Shown: positions 40,334 through 49,418, numbered from the stretch's first letter. The stretch is DNA of 64,000 nt from JALRBM01 sp964477195 (GCA_964477195.1 CAYZCX010000005.1:1-64000), one strand, 5' to 3'. Notes: generated by a model not told the origin, from the letters alone. Made by a program: numbers and translations.

Positions 40334-42874
40334 ATGCTTTACTACACAAAAAGTATCCAGCAAACACTCAAAGAGCTGGAAGCGACACAAAAAGGTCTGG
40401 CTGCGAGCGATGCCAAAGAACGTCTAAGTCTCTACGGGCCTAACGCAATCAAAGTGAAGGGCGAGCCGCTCTGGCGGAAACTCATCGAGCCATTTGCAAA
40501 TGTATTCATGCTAGTATTGTTCATCGCTGCAGCCATTAGCCTCTATCATCATGCAGTACTTGATGCGGTTATTATTGGAATTATCATGATGGCGAGCGCC
40601 ACGATATATTATGTGCAGCGATTTTCTACCGAGCGAATCCTGCGGGCCTTGCAGAAGCATAATACACAGATGGTCGACGTCCTTCGTGATGGTAAACAGG
40701 CGCAGATAGACTCGGCAGAGCTTGTCCCTGGCGATATCATTACGTTAAACGAAGGTGAGAAGATCCCGGCGGATGCGCGAATTATTGCCGCAGTTTCGCT
40801 TCGGGTTGATGAATCACAGCTGACAGGTGAGTCCGAGCCTATCAGTAAACAAACCGACGCCCTCCGAGGTGGTGAAAAAGAAGTCTATGAGCAAAGTAAC
40901 ATGCTTTTCCAGGGCTCATTTATCGTTGCCGGAGAAGTCCGCGCAGTAGTTGTAAGCACAGGAAATACGACAGAGTTCGGCCGACTCGCAGCCCTCACGA
41001 CAAACACGAGCAGCGAGAGCCCTGTCCAAAAAAAGATTGACAAACTTATATCCCAAATCATTGGAGTTGTCGGAGCAATTGCGCTTGTCGCTTTTGGCCT
41101 AGCGATCGGTAGGGGAATGGATATTACAGAGAGTTTCCGTTTCGTTCTCGCACTTTCGGTAAGTGCCGTGCCCGAGAGTCTTCCAGTGGCAATTTCAGTC
41201 ATTCTTGTCCTCGGCATGCGTCGTATGGCTGCCAAAAAGGCTCTCATCAGCGCCATGCGCTCTATTGAAACGATCGGTGTCGTGACGACTATCGCCACCG
41301 ATAAGACAGGGACCTTAACAAAAAATCAGCTTACCGTGCAGGATACCTGGCGTCCACAAGGTATTTCGTCTACATCACTCGCGCATTTTAGCGTGTATGC
41401 CATCAATACTTCGAGCAAAAAAATGCATGACCCCCTCGATACTGCCATGGATATGTTTGCCTCAAGCAAAAAAGCAGAACGACCAAAAGGAGAGCCCATG
41501 ATCAGCCTTCCTTTTGATCAGTCTGTCGCTATGAGCGGGAATGTTTGGCACAACGGTAACATATACACGCTTGCCATAAAAGGCGCACCCGAACACGTTC
41601 TCTCAAAAAGTACCCTCACCGAAAACGAACGGGAACAGGCAAGCGCAGCACTCCACTCACTCACAGGAAAGGGCTATCGCGTTATTGCCATTGCTCACGC
41701 CGAGCTGGCACAGCCACTGCATAGCTTTGAAGACCTTCCCAAAAAAGCCGCCCTGGAATTCGACGGCTTTCTTGCAATCGCTGATGTGCTTCGTCCAGAG
41801 GCAAAGCAAGCAATTCGCACGGCATTACGAGCCGGCGTCACCGTTCGCATGATCACTGGTGATCATTTTGAAACAGCCTACCATATCGGAAAACAACTCG
41901 GAATGGTAACAAGCAGAGAAGAAGTGTTCGACAGCCGTCATATGAGTGTCATGAGTGACGAAGAACTGCGTTCGCACATCGATACCATTCGAGTATTTTC
42001 GCGCGTGACCCCGGAACATAAATATCGTATTTTGACACTTCTCAAAGAAAAAAATATCACCGCCATGACGGGTGATGGCGTCAATGACGTCCCAGCCCTC
42101 ACAAACGCGCACGTAGGGGTTGCGATGGGAAGCGGTGCGCAAATCGCAAAAGATGCTGGCGACATTATTCTTATGGACGACAATTTCAAGAGCATTGTCG
42201 ATGCCATGCACGAGGGTCGCACCATATTTAGCAACATTCGTCGCATGCTGTTTTACCTCCTCTCAACGAATGCCGGTGAAGTGATGACCGCCATTGCGTC
42301 ACTTGTCATAGGACTGCCGATTCCACTCGTTCCCGTACAGATTTTGTGGGTAAACCTTGTCACAGATACTTCTATGGTCATTCCTCTAGGTCTGGAGCCA
42401 GGCGAAAAAAATAACATGACAAAGCGTCCCAACAGGCCAGATGCTCCAATTCTCGGTAAATTCCTTATCTCTCGGATGGTACTCGTAGCGCTTACCATGG
42501 CAGCCCTTACTGTGGGACTTTATGCGTATTATTCATTTCACTTCGACAATACCTATGGCCGGACTATCGCATTTTGTTCATTGGTCGTGATGCAGTGGGC
42601 AAATGCTTTCAATACTCGTAGTGACGATGAGTCGCTCCTTGTTCGCCTCCGTGTTTTTAATGGCAAATTCTATATCGGACTTGCCGTGGGTGCAACACTT
42701 CAGGCACTTGCCGTATTTGGCCCACTTGGTGACCTACTTCATGTCACCCCAGTCGCAATCGGCGATTTGGTCATTACGGGCGCGATAGCCTTTACCATTC
42801 CTATACTCGTGGTTGAGGCCCATAAATTCATCGGCCGACGTTTCTTCGGGAGAAAGATCCTCCCATCTCGGTGA
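40334..42874 (+). CDS. P-type cation-transporting ATPase (P2-like)
   Basis: The 846-aa pump has a cation ATPase N-terminal motif, actuator TGES (DESQLTGESEPI), phosphorylation DKTGT (ATDKTGTLTKNQ), MTGDGVNDVPAL and GDIILMDDNF hinge motifs, and C-terminal helices. The ion-binding M4 segment reads SAVPESLPVAI rather than the PEGLP of SERCA-type Ca2+ pumps, so the ion (Ca2+, Mn2+ or other) is uncertain. The start is ATG 40334, 8 nt after TATAAT (40320-40325); upstream in-frame starts would overlap the -10 box. Confidence 0.92.
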   Translation: MLYYTKSIQQTLKELEATQKGLAASDAKERLSLYGPNAIKVKGEPLWRKLIEPFANVFMLVLFIAAAISLYHHAVLDAVIIGIIMMASATIYYVQRFSTERILRALQKHNTQMVDVLRDGKQAQIDSAELVPGDIITLNEGEKIPADARIIAAVSLRVDESQLTGESEPISKQTDALRGGEKEVYEQSNMLFQGSFIVAGEVRAVVVSTGNTTEFGRLAALTTNTSSESPVQKKIDKLISQIIGVVGAIALVAFGLAIGRGMDITESFRFVLALSVSAVPESLPVAISVILVLGMRRMAAKKALISAMRSIETIGVVTTIATDKTGTLTKNQLTVQDTWRPQGISSTSLAHFSVYAINTSSKKMHDPLDTAMDMFASSKKAERPKGEPMISLPFDQSVAMSGNVWHNGNIYTLAIKGAPEHVLSKSTLTENEREQASAALHSLTGKGYRVIAIAHAELAQPLHSFEDLPKKAALEFDGFLAIADVLRPEAKQAIRTALRAGVTVRMITGDHFETAYHIGKQLGMVTSREEVFDSRHMSVMSDEELRSHIDTIRVFSRVTPEHKYRILTLLKEKNITAMTGDGVNDVPALTNAHVGVAMGSGAQIAKDAGDIILMDDNFKSIVDAMHEGRTIFSNIRRMLFYLLSTNAGEVMTAIASLVIGLPIPLVPVQILWVNLVTDTSMVIPLGLEPGEKNNMTKRPNRPDAPILGKFLISRMVLVALTMAALTVGLYAYYSFHFDNTYGRTIAFCSLVVMQWANAFNTRSDDESLLVRLRVFNGKFYIGLAVGATLQALAVFGPLGDLLHVTPVAIGDLVITGAIAFTIPILVVEAHKFIGRRFFGRKILPSR

Positions 42875-42881
42875 TAATTTG

Positions 42882-42910
42882 TTGATAAAAACACATTTTT
42901 GTTTTATAGT
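42882..42910 (+). promoter_or_regulatory. Promoter of the 42991 gene
   Basis: TTGATA (42882-42887), 17 nt and TATAGT (42905-42910). A hairpin (TTATCGTAT/ATACGATAA, about 42918-42953) follows at once in the leader. Confidence 0.6.
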
Positions 42911-42990
42911 GTTCTAGTTATCGTATTCAAACCCCCGGGAATGATACGATAATTTTCGTGTCATCTCTCAAGACTCGTTAGGGAGTATTC

Positions 42991-43560
42991 GTGAGCGAGG
43001 AATCGTACCAGGACAACGTAAAGCGAGGCGTCACCGGCCCAGAGACAGAGACAAGCTTCGTGGCTGCGTTTGACCGGATTAGCAAACGTACGGGTGTCAG
43101 TTCTCGGACCTATCAAGACTACAGAAAGATAAGCGAATGGTCCGATGAGATCTACGAGGAGTTGGATCACGTTCCCGCCGAGTACATGGAAGCAACGTGC
43201 GCGTTTTGGGCCCAGCTCTGGCGAGAGTTGGGGGTTAACAACACCAAAAACAACAACGGCATGCGTCCGGAAACTCTCGAGGAATTGGACGTCATGCTCA
43301 AAAAGCTGACGAACGGAGGCTTTCGCACGATCGTCTACCTTTCGGTGGAATATCGCGAAGTCTGCGTTGGTCTCATCGCACGAGGCGATGGTTACTACAA
43401 AGCGCGGAGTACGTGGACGCCCTTCAACGACGAAGACTGCGTCAGCGTGGCGGAGATTTTTCCGCTGCTCCGCCGACTCCCTCGAGCACGCATCGGCACC
43501 AGCGGCCGCACACTCAAAGACGTCAATGTCTTTGCTCTTGCGCCTGAGCCGCGGCGATAG
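42991..43560 (+). CDS. Orphan cytosolic protein
   Basis: The 189-aa charged, mostly helical protein has no signal peptide. The C-terminal half contains hydrophobic strands (FRTIVYLSVEYREVCVGLIA). No family recognised. GTG start with GGGAG 8 nt upstream. It is a self-contained unit with promoter, leader hairpin and terminator, and GC-rich codons. Confidence 0.6.
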   Translation: MSEESYQDNVKRGVTGPETETSFVAAFDRISKRTGVSSRTYQDYRKISEWSDEIYEELDHVPAEYMEATCAFWAQLWRELGVNNTKNNNGMRPETLEELDVMLKKLTNGGFRTIVYLSVEYREVCVGLIARGDGYYKARSTWTPFNDEDCVSVAEIFPLLRRLPRARIGTSGRTLKDVNVFALAPEPRR

Positions 43561-43573
43561 AGAGATGACCAAA

Positions 43574-43608
43574 AGCCCCGCCTTTTCCAAAAGGCGGGGT
43601 CTCTCTTT
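43574..43608 (+). terminator. Terminator of the 42991 gene
   Basis: CCCCGCCTTTT pairs with AAAAGGCGGGG across a 2-nt gap, followed by a C/T-rich run ending in TTT. Confidence 0.8.
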
Positions 43609-43623
43609 GTCTTAATTATTAAA

Positions 43624-43652
43624 TTGATCTTCAATAATTACAGGTGTATACT
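43624..43652 (+). promoter_or_regulatory. Promoter of the 43700 gene
   Basis: TTGATC (43624-43629), 17 nt and TATACT (43647-43652). Confidence 0.65.
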
Positions 43653-43699
43653 GTGAGTATCCTCACACAAACATCCACAAGATAGATTGTGAGAAAACC

Positions 43700-44068
43700 A
43701 TGTCACACGATGAATGGCACCTCGAAGTTGCAAAAGCAATCGTAACGGCGGCGCTGAAAGAAAAGGAACACCTGAAGGAAAAGTACGGCAATGAGTTTTC
43801 TCCCGGCGGACGCTTCAGCCACTTCCTTGCTTTGCCGATCGAGAGTTTCGTTTCCGTCTTCGCAGCAGCGATGAAGCAGGTGAGCGGTGGAGCAAACGGT
43901 CTGGAAGAAACGAACATTCAGAGAGGCATGCTGCGTGGAGAGAGTGGTCGTCCACTTTTTGCGCTGGTTCAGACAGGTGAGGTCAAGAACGAGAAGAAAC
44001 GCGTCTTCATCGTTTTTTACCCTCATTTTGTCGTTTTTCATCGAGAAGAAACGCTTGCCGCAGAGTAG
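43700..44068 (+). CDS. Orphan small cytosolic protein
   Basis: The 122-aa protein has a helical N-terminus (EVAKAIVTAALKEKEHLKEK) and a beta-rich C-terminus (RPLFALVQTGEV, KRVFIVFYPHFVVFHRE). The family is not recognised. The ribosome site is weak compared with other genes of this GC-rich class. Two hairpins follow (44115-44140 and a terminator at 44166). Confidence 0.55.
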   Translation: MSHDEWHLEVAKAIVTAALKEKEHLKEKYGNEFSPGGRFSHFLALPIESFVSVFAAAMKQVSGGANGLEETNIQRGMLRGESGRPLFALVQTGEVKNEKKRVFIVFYPHFVVFHREETLAAE

Positions 44069-44165
44069 ACTTTCTCATACACGGGAGGAAGGCTAGATAA
44101 CTAGCCCAGCCTAGAGAGCGCGGCTGCAAAATAGCGCTCTCATAAAACAAATTGTTTCTCTATAA

Positions 44166-44188
44166 GTCCTGCTCTAGCGGGATTTTTT
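44166..44188 (+). terminator. Terminator after the 43700 gene
   Basis: CCTGCT (44168-44173) pairs with AGCGGG (44176-44181), followed by TTTTTT. A separate AGAGCGC/GCGCTCT hairpin (44115-44140) lies just before it. Confidence 0.7.
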
Positions 44189-44205
44189 ATTTTATAAAAA
44201 GAGAA

Positions 44206-44232
44206 GCGGCCCTACAATAAACATAGGACCGC
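44206..44232 (-). terminator. Terminator of the 44270 gene
   Basis: On the minus strand GCGGTCCTA and TAGGGCCGC form a stem (one mismatch) followed by TTCTCTTTTTAT. Confidence 0.75.
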
Positions 44233-44269
44233 GCAGACGAGATATGTCGTCTACCTCTTACAAACAGAA

Positions 44270-44926
44270 TTACCCGTGATCGTAGTAATAGCCGGTCAAA
44301 TGTCCGGTCAGAGACTGAACAAGCTCGCCGTGTTCAATCACCGTGATCCGATCTTCCAAGTTCGCCGCAACAGGAGTAAACAACTTGCACTGGCCCGGGC
44401 CTGCTGGCCCCAACACGAGCGCATATTCCAACGCACCGTTCGGCAATTTGATAACACAGCCGACCTGACAACCCTGTGCAATCAGCGCCGTCAGCTTGGT
44501 CTCACTGGGCTTTTCAACAATCTGGCGGTAAGTGGCTTTGAATGGGTTCGTGATTGCCTGCCGGCGAAGCGTTCGCTCCACCATCATGGCGTGCGTATCT
44601 GCCAAGTTGACATCCACTTGCTCCTGGTCAAAGCCGTCTTCGATCAAAAGACCGCGCAGATACTCACGACCCTGCTTGCCGATGAGCCGGGCGGGGTCCA
44701 TCTGCGAAACATGCAGAATCGTAAACCGAAGATCAAGGATGAGCCTCAGATTGCCGAAATGGAGATCCGACTGCCCCAGCGGTCGACCAATCATCCTATC
44801 CAGATCAGCAAACGCGTTCTTGTCGTTCGGGTTGAACATTTCGTGCATGTAGAGCAGTTGTGCCGTACATGCCGTTTCACCGGAAAACTCATCCCAAAGA
44901 CCAATCTCAGGAGTCGGCTCGCGCAT
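44270..44926 (-). CDS. Orphan protein, weakly C39-peptidase-like
   Basis: The 218-aa protein has no signal peptide. Its overall plan, an N-terminal EFSGETACTAQLLY resembling the Cys-bearing helix of papain-like C39 folds and a C-terminal LIAQGCQVGCVIK...LEYALVLGPAG sheet, recalls bacteriocin-processing peptidase folds. The position where the catalytic His would stand holds Leu/Glu, so activity is doubtful. GAGGAG precedes the ATG. It is divergent from a class A PBP gene, and the two promoters share a mirrored -10 sequence. Confidence 0.5.
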   Translation of the reverse strand: MREPTPEIGLWDEFSGETACTAQLLYMHEMFNPNDKNAFADLDRMIGRPLGQSDLHFGNLRLILDLRFTILHVSQMDPARLIGKQGREYLRGLLIEDGFDQEQVDVNLADTHAMMVERTLRRQAITNPFKATYRQIVEKPSETKLTALIAQGCQVGCVIKLPNGALEYALVLGPAGPGQCKLFTPVAANLEDRITVIEHGELVQSLTGHLTGYYYDHG

Positions 44927-44966
44927 TTCCTTAGCTCCTCTTCTGTAAGTAACGAGGTTCGATGAT

Positions 44967-45031
44967 TACTATACCACATATTATTTACCTGTTCCAAAAA
45001 GTGTTAAAAATGGCTATTTCATGGTATAGTA
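44967..45031. promoter_or_regulatory. Mirrored divergent promoters between 44270 and 45110 genes
   Basis: TACTATACCA (44967-44976) and TGGTATAGTA (45022-45031) are exact reverse complements. Each contains the -10 box TATAGT of one divergent gene. Confidence 0.55.
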
Positions 45032-45109
45032 GCCTAGCGCACCACAAATGCTACTACCTTAAAAAGCCGAAAATTGAACAACTGTACCCACGAAGGGGGC
45101 ATCGGAAGG

Positions 45110-47329
45110 ATGAAGAAGCTCGTAGGATTTCTCGCAGTTCTAGCGTTACTAGCGGGAGTCGTCTACGTCGTTATTCAAGTTGCGGCGTCCAATGTTGATC
45201 TTTCGACAGGAAAGGTTGGTGAAGATTCCGTTATTTACGCCCGCGATGGCAAAACCGTACTCGGTCACATCGCAGGTTCGGGCGCAGGTGACGTTTCACT
45301 GACCGACGCTCAAGTAAGCCCGCTCCTTCGACACGCCCACATGGCCATCGAGGATCGTGGATTTTACGAACATGAGGCCGTCTCCTGGCCGCACATGGCC
45401 TGGGCGGTCATCACGAGTGGTGGGTCGGCCGGTGGGTCGACGATCACCCAGCAGTACGTGAAGAACGCTTACTTGACAAGGGAAAAATCTCTCGACCGGA
45501 AGGCAAAGGAAATTCCCTATGCCTACCGCGTCGAGCAAGAGTTCAGTAAGGATCAGATCCTTACGAAGTACATGAACTCCATTCCCTACGGTCGAGGCGC
45601 TTATGGCGTGGAAGATGCCGCCAAGACGTGGTTTGGTATCTCCGCGACTGAGCTTAAGGATATGAGTGATCCTTTACAGGTTGCTCGAGCTTGCTTTTTG
45701 GCAGCATTGGTTCAACGACCGAGCTTCTTTGCAGAGTACCAAGGACGACCGAGTCAGCTCAAGCACTGGCAAGAAATTACCGACCGGACCACCGCTACGT
45801 TGAATGGTCTTCGCAAAATCGAAGGAGTCGCCCAAAAAGACTTGGTTCCCCAGACGGTCATCGACCAAGCAAAAAAGCTGCTGCCACTCAAGATCACCAA
45901 CACACTGAAGGCAAGCGGGACCTCGAAGGACACGGATCCGTATCTCCTGGACTACGTTAAGCAGTGGATCACTGCTTGGCAGACTCAGGCGCTTAAAGAT
46001 GATGACAAGTTGAACGACGCCGACGCTGCGACTCAGGGCGAAAGTGCCGCCGAAGGCCTGTTGGCTCGCGGCGGACTCTCCATTCATACGTCGATCGACA
46101 GCAATCTCCAGACATTGGTGGCTCAGTCGGTCGCTTCTCGTCGCTTCAAATCAGGACTGTCTACTGGCGTGGTGATTTTGGATCCTCAAAGTGGCGCAGT
46201 CGCTGCCATGTACGGAGGATCTGATCACGCCAAGGATGCGTACAACTACGCGTTGTACGCAAACCGCCAGGTAGGCTCGACCATGAAAACGGTCGTACTG
46301 GCCGACGCCGTGAAAAACGACATCTCGGTCCAGTCGGTGTTTGCCGCACCCGCCTACATCCAGATCGACGGATCGAAGATCTACAACGATGACAAAAAGG
46401 CTGCACCTGGTTGCAAACTGACTCTGGCTGATGCCATGGCACAGTCGAACAACCCTGTGCATATCGAGTTGATCACCGGAAAGATGGCGAGCTGTGACAA
46501 TCCTGCCGCACTTTCCAGCATCGACTCTGATTACCCGGTGAGTCCGTCCTCAGTTGTGGCGCTTGCCCACAAAATGGGAGCAGACGACAGTCTTGTTCCC
46601 GGAAAGAGCACGCCCGCGAAGTTGGATGCGGTGCCGACGTTGGCACTTGGCGTCAGTTCGCTGACCCCGCTCAAGCTGGCCTCCATTGGAGGTACGCTTG
46701 CGAATAACGGCACACACACCAAGCCCCATATCATCGACAAAATCAGCACGAACACCGACAGCACTGTTTACGAAAACGAGGAGGAAACAAACCGAGTTCT
46801 GTCCGCTAAGCAGGCCGGAATTGTTAATCAAGTTCTGACGGGCGTTTACACCAAGGGCACCGCTCGCGGAGCTCAGGTGTCTGGTCATCCGCTAGCGGGT
46901 AAGACAGGTACGACACCCACTGACGCGTGGATGCTTGCGTATTCCGCAGTCAAAGAAGACCAGCCAGCATACGTTTGCTCAGCCTGGACAGGCTACGCAG
47001 ACAATCGCGTGACGAGCGCAAGCGGCGGTGATCTTTGGGGCGCTGATGTCGCAAAGATCTGTCAATCCTTCTTCGCAGGCGCCCTCAAGGATGTGCCGAA
47101 GATCGACTTTCCCAAGGCAGACCTGTCTTCCGGAAAGATGATGGGGTTGAGTCAAGAAAAGGCACCGGAGCCTCAAACAACCGAGGAGAAACCTAAGCCA
47201 ACTCCTACCACGAAACACAAGCCCACCCCGACCACCAAGCCGCCAACCTCAACGACGAGTTCATCGTCCATCCCCGAAACAACATCGGAGGCACCCCCGA
47301 CGACAAGCTCTACCGAGGCAGCTGGTTAA
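45110..47329 (+). CDS. Class A penicillin-binding protein (GT51 + transpeptidase)
   Basis: This 739-aa bifunctional wall synthase has an N-terminal anchor (about 2-25), a GT51 domain with catalytic Glu81 in AIEDRGFYEH and GGSTITQQYVKN (108-119), and a transpeptidase domain with SxxK (GSTMKTVV), SxN (QSNNP) and KTGTT. A Pro/Thr/Ser-rich tail of about 70 residues follows, as in actinobacterial PonA proteins. GC-rich. The start at ATG 45110 follows AAGGGGGC; an in-frame ATG at 45074 lacks a hydrophobic start. Divergent from 44270. Confidence 0.93.
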   Translation: MKKLVGFLAVLALLAGVVYVVIQVAASNVDLSTGKVGEDSVIYARDGKTVLGHIAGSGAGDVSLTDAQVSPLLRHAHMAIEDRGFYEHEAVSWPHMAWAVITSGGSAGGSTITQQYVKNAYLTREKSLDRKAKEIPYAYRVEQEFSKDQILTKYMNSIPYGRGAYGVEDAAKTWFGISATELKDMSDPLQVARACFLAALVQRPSFFAEYQGRPSQLKHWQEITDRTTATLNGLRKIEGVAQKDLVPQTVIDQAKKLLPLKITNTLKASGTSKDTDPYLLDYVKQWITAWQTQALKDDDKLNDADAATQGESAAEGLLARGGLSIHTSIDSNLQTLVAQSVASRRFKSGLSTGVVILDPQSGAVAAMYGGSDHAKDAYNYALYANRQVGSTMKTVVLADAVKNDISVQSVFAAPAYIQIDGSKIYNDDKKAAPGCKLTLADAMAQSNNPVHIELITGKMASCDNPAALSSIDSDYPVSPSSVVALAHKMGADDSLVPGKSTPAKLDAVPTLALGVSSLTPLKLASIGGTLANNGTHTKPHIIDKISTNTDSTVYENEEETNRVLSAKQAGIVNQVLTGVYTKGTARGAQVSGHPLAGKTGTTPTDAWMLAYSAVKEDQPAYVCSAWTGYADNRVTSASGGDLWGADVAKICQSFFAGALKDVPKIDFPKADLSSGKMMGLSQEKAPEPQTTEEKPKPTPTTKHKPTPTTKPPTSTTSSSSIPETTSEAPPTTSSTEAAG

Positions 47330-47473
47330 TCTGGCGGTTCAATTTATCTGCTACTAAAGGGTAGGCATTTGCGCCACCCCCTCGTGGAAACCATTCACGA
47401 GGGGGCTATCCCCTGAATTTATTTTTGCTACAATAAAAAAGCATCTCGTACTACGAAGAGTGAGGAAGCAAGA

Positions 47474-47863
47474 GTGAGTCGTGAAACCGAAAGCACGAAT
47501 CGCAACTACCTGGTGATTAGTGGAGGTGATGATTGGACTTTGTCGCAGTGCTGCGGTCCTTTCGGATTCGGCGAGCGTCCGGACGTGATTGTCTTCGCAC
47601 TCCATATCCACCGCGGCTGCATCCAGCTCGGCCCAGAGGATACAGACCCTATGGCATGTGTCATCTTGGCCTGCGGGCGTCGTGACAATCCGAACGCGTG
47701 GTCGCTCATTGACTACCGCGAGGCCGTCACGGATGCGGAACTCGAAGCTCGCATGAAGGCTTTGTCTGACCAGTTGCCCTCCATGGAAGTCCGCAACCGC
47801 GTCAAGATCGAGAGCACGCAGGACGTGGATTACCGGGACAAGGCTCTGCGCAAGAGAAGCTAA
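47474..47863 (+). CDS. Orphan small protein
   Basis: In this 129-aa cytosolic protein the central SQCCGPFGFGERPDVIVFAL, HRGCIQLG and ACVILACG give five cysteines within about 55 residues, possibly a metal or redox site. No family recognised. GTG start with AGGAAG upstream; a perfect 16-bp terminator starts in its stop codon. GC-rich. Confidence 0.55.
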   Translation: MSRETESTNRNYLVISGGDDWTLSQCCGPFGFGERPDVIVFALHIHRGCIQLGPEDTDPMACVILACGRRDNPNAWSLIDYREAVTDAELEARMKALSDQLPSMEVRNRVKIESTQDVDYRDKALRKRS

Positions 47864-47908
47864 AACTAAGAGGGCGGTCATAGCGACGGCCGCCCTCTTA
47901 GTTTTTTC
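47862..47908 (+). terminator. Terminator of the 47474 gene
   Basis: A perfect 16-bp stem (47862-47877 with 47890-47905) ends in a T-run. Confidence 0.9.
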
Positions 47909-47938
47909 AATCACTGTATAATTTCATAGATTTATGTA

Positions 47939-47971
47939 AGTCGGATCGCCCTGCTAACGGGCGATCCGACT
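47939..47971 (-). terminator. Hairpin downstream of the SARP gene
   Basis: A perfect 13-bp stem (47939-47951 with 47959-47971) has a 7-nt loop and no T-run on the minus strand. Confidence 0.5.
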
Positions 47972-47983
47972 ATCTAGCATTCG

Positions 47984-48784
47984 TCACTTCATCAAATCAT
48001 CGAGCGTCCACTCCGGCTTCAGAAGCTCCGGGTCTCTCGCGATAATCAACCGATACAGAGTGGTGATCACCGGGCTGACGTCTGAATCATATTTTTGACG
48101 AAGTTTTCGCTTCAACAATTGATGAATTTCATAAACTTTGATCGCTTGCTGAGATCGGTAGAGCGCAAGCATGAGTAGTCCGGCGAGATCCTCATTCGCA
48201 GGATCGGCCCGCCACACCACTAACAATTCATCTAACACTTTCGCGTGCCGGCCACATTTCAGTAAAATCTCAAAGCGAGAACGAAGAGCACTTCGTCGCT
48301 CCTCATGTAACCTCACCGAAAGTGGCGCAAGCTCCACGCCATGCTCGACACCCTCCAAAAGATCACTCCCAAAAAGCGAGAGAGCTTCGTCCAGCAGACG
48401 CAGCGCTTCCTCAAAACGACCTTCCGTACGCTGCTTGTCAGCCTCCTTGACGCAGTGCAAAAACCGAAGTGCATCGACATCATCCGGCATCACATCAAGG
48501 ACATATCCGCTACTCCTCGTTACAATGATGCCTTCGGGAAGTTTGTTACGAATATTACTAACATACATCTGCAGGGTGGTAATCCAGGTACGCGGCGGAT
48601 CCTCCCAAAGTTCATCAGCCAGTTTGCGAAAACCTACCCATCTGCCCGCGTTGAGAGCTAAAAGTGCGAGCACTTTCCTTTGCTTTGGGGCAGTGATGGC
48701 TTCGTAGTCTGCTACCGCTTGAACGGCGCCAAACAAGCGAACCATCGGTACGGCAGGATCAATAGTATCCGGTCGAGTGTCCAT
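47984..48784 (-). CDS. SARP/AfsR-family transcriptional regulator
   Basis: The 266-aa protein has an OmpR-type winged helix (about 15-95; APKQRKVLALLALNAGRWV, LADELWEDPPRTWITTLQMYVSNIRNKL) and a bacterial transcriptional activator (BTAD) helical-repeat domain (about 100-240; FLHCVKEADKQRTEGRFEEAL). This is the minimal SARP layout, which is typical of Actinobacteria, where it activates secondary-metabolite and other clusters through direct repeats. AAGGAG precedes the ATG. In a CPR-like genome it strongly suggests transfer. Confidence 0.88.
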   Translation of the reverse strand: MDTRPDTIDPAVPMVRLFGAVQAVADYEAITAPKQRKVLALLALNAGRWVGFRKLADELWEDPPRTWITTLQMYVSNIRNKLPEGIIVTRSSGYVLDVMPDDVDALRFLHCVKEADKQRTEGRFEEALRLLDEALSLFGSDLLEGVEHGVELAPLSVRLHEERRSALRSRFEILLKCGRHAKVLDELLVVWRADPANEDLAGLLMLALYRSQQAIKVYEIHQLLKRKLRQKYDSDVSPVITTLYRLIIARDPELLKPEWTLDDLMK

Positions 48785-48881
48785 GGACGGACTCCTTTTT
48801 AAAGTTCGTGCTTTTGCTAGCTTCGTTAAATTATATCATAATATGATACTCGAGCCCTCAAATATCCGCTATACTTGGGTT

Positions 48882-49418
48882 ATGAAGATATATCTCGCAA
48901 GACACGGACGTACCAACTATAACGACCTCGGCCTATGTAACGCCGATCCAACCATCGATGTCCATCTGACACCTATTGGGATCACCCAGGCTCATACTCT
49001 CGCAGATAATCTCGAAAAGATACCATTTGAGCGAATCTTCGTTTCGGAGCTGAGACGCACCCAGCAAACTGCAGATATCGTTAATACACTCCACAATGTA
49101 GAAGTAGAAGTTGACGCCCGCTTAAACGATGGCCGCTCGGGGTTTGAAGGGAAAGATTACAGAGAATTCGAAAAAGCGCTCAGTACGGCGACTGATCGGT
49201 GGAATGCACGGTTTAACGACGGTGAATCTGTAGAAGATATCAAATCACGCGTAAGTGACTTTATCGATGAACTCCGAAAAAAAGAATACGATACGGTCTT
49301 GATTATCACTTCTCAATGGATAGTTCAGGCAATGATGGCAGTGGTGAAGCATCTTTCTAACGAAGAGGCTTGGGCGCTCGAAGTCGAGCAGGGGGCTTAT
49401 ATTGAATTCGACATTTAG
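48882..49418 (+). CDS. Histidine phosphatase superfamily protein lacking the second His
   Basis: The 178-aa phosphoglycerate mutase-like protein has the phosphoacceptor His8 (ARHGRT), the conserved SELRRTQQTA arginine motif and Glu-rich active-site loop (RSGFEGKDYREF). The second catalytic His, normally in VSHGGV-like sequence, is replaced by IITSQWIVQ. Activity may be altered or lost. ATG 48882 is 6 nt after TATACT (48870-48875); the in-frame ATG at 48777 lies within the divergent regulator gene. Confidence 0.85.
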   Translation: MKIYLARHGRTNYNDLGLCNADPTIDVHLTPIGITQAHTLADNLEKIPFERIFVSELRRTQQTADIVNTLHNVEVEVDARLNDGRSGFEGKDYREFEKALSTATDRWNARFNDGESVEDIKSRVSDFIDELRKKEYDTVLIITSQWIVQAMMAVVKHLSNEEAWALEVEQGAYIEFDI

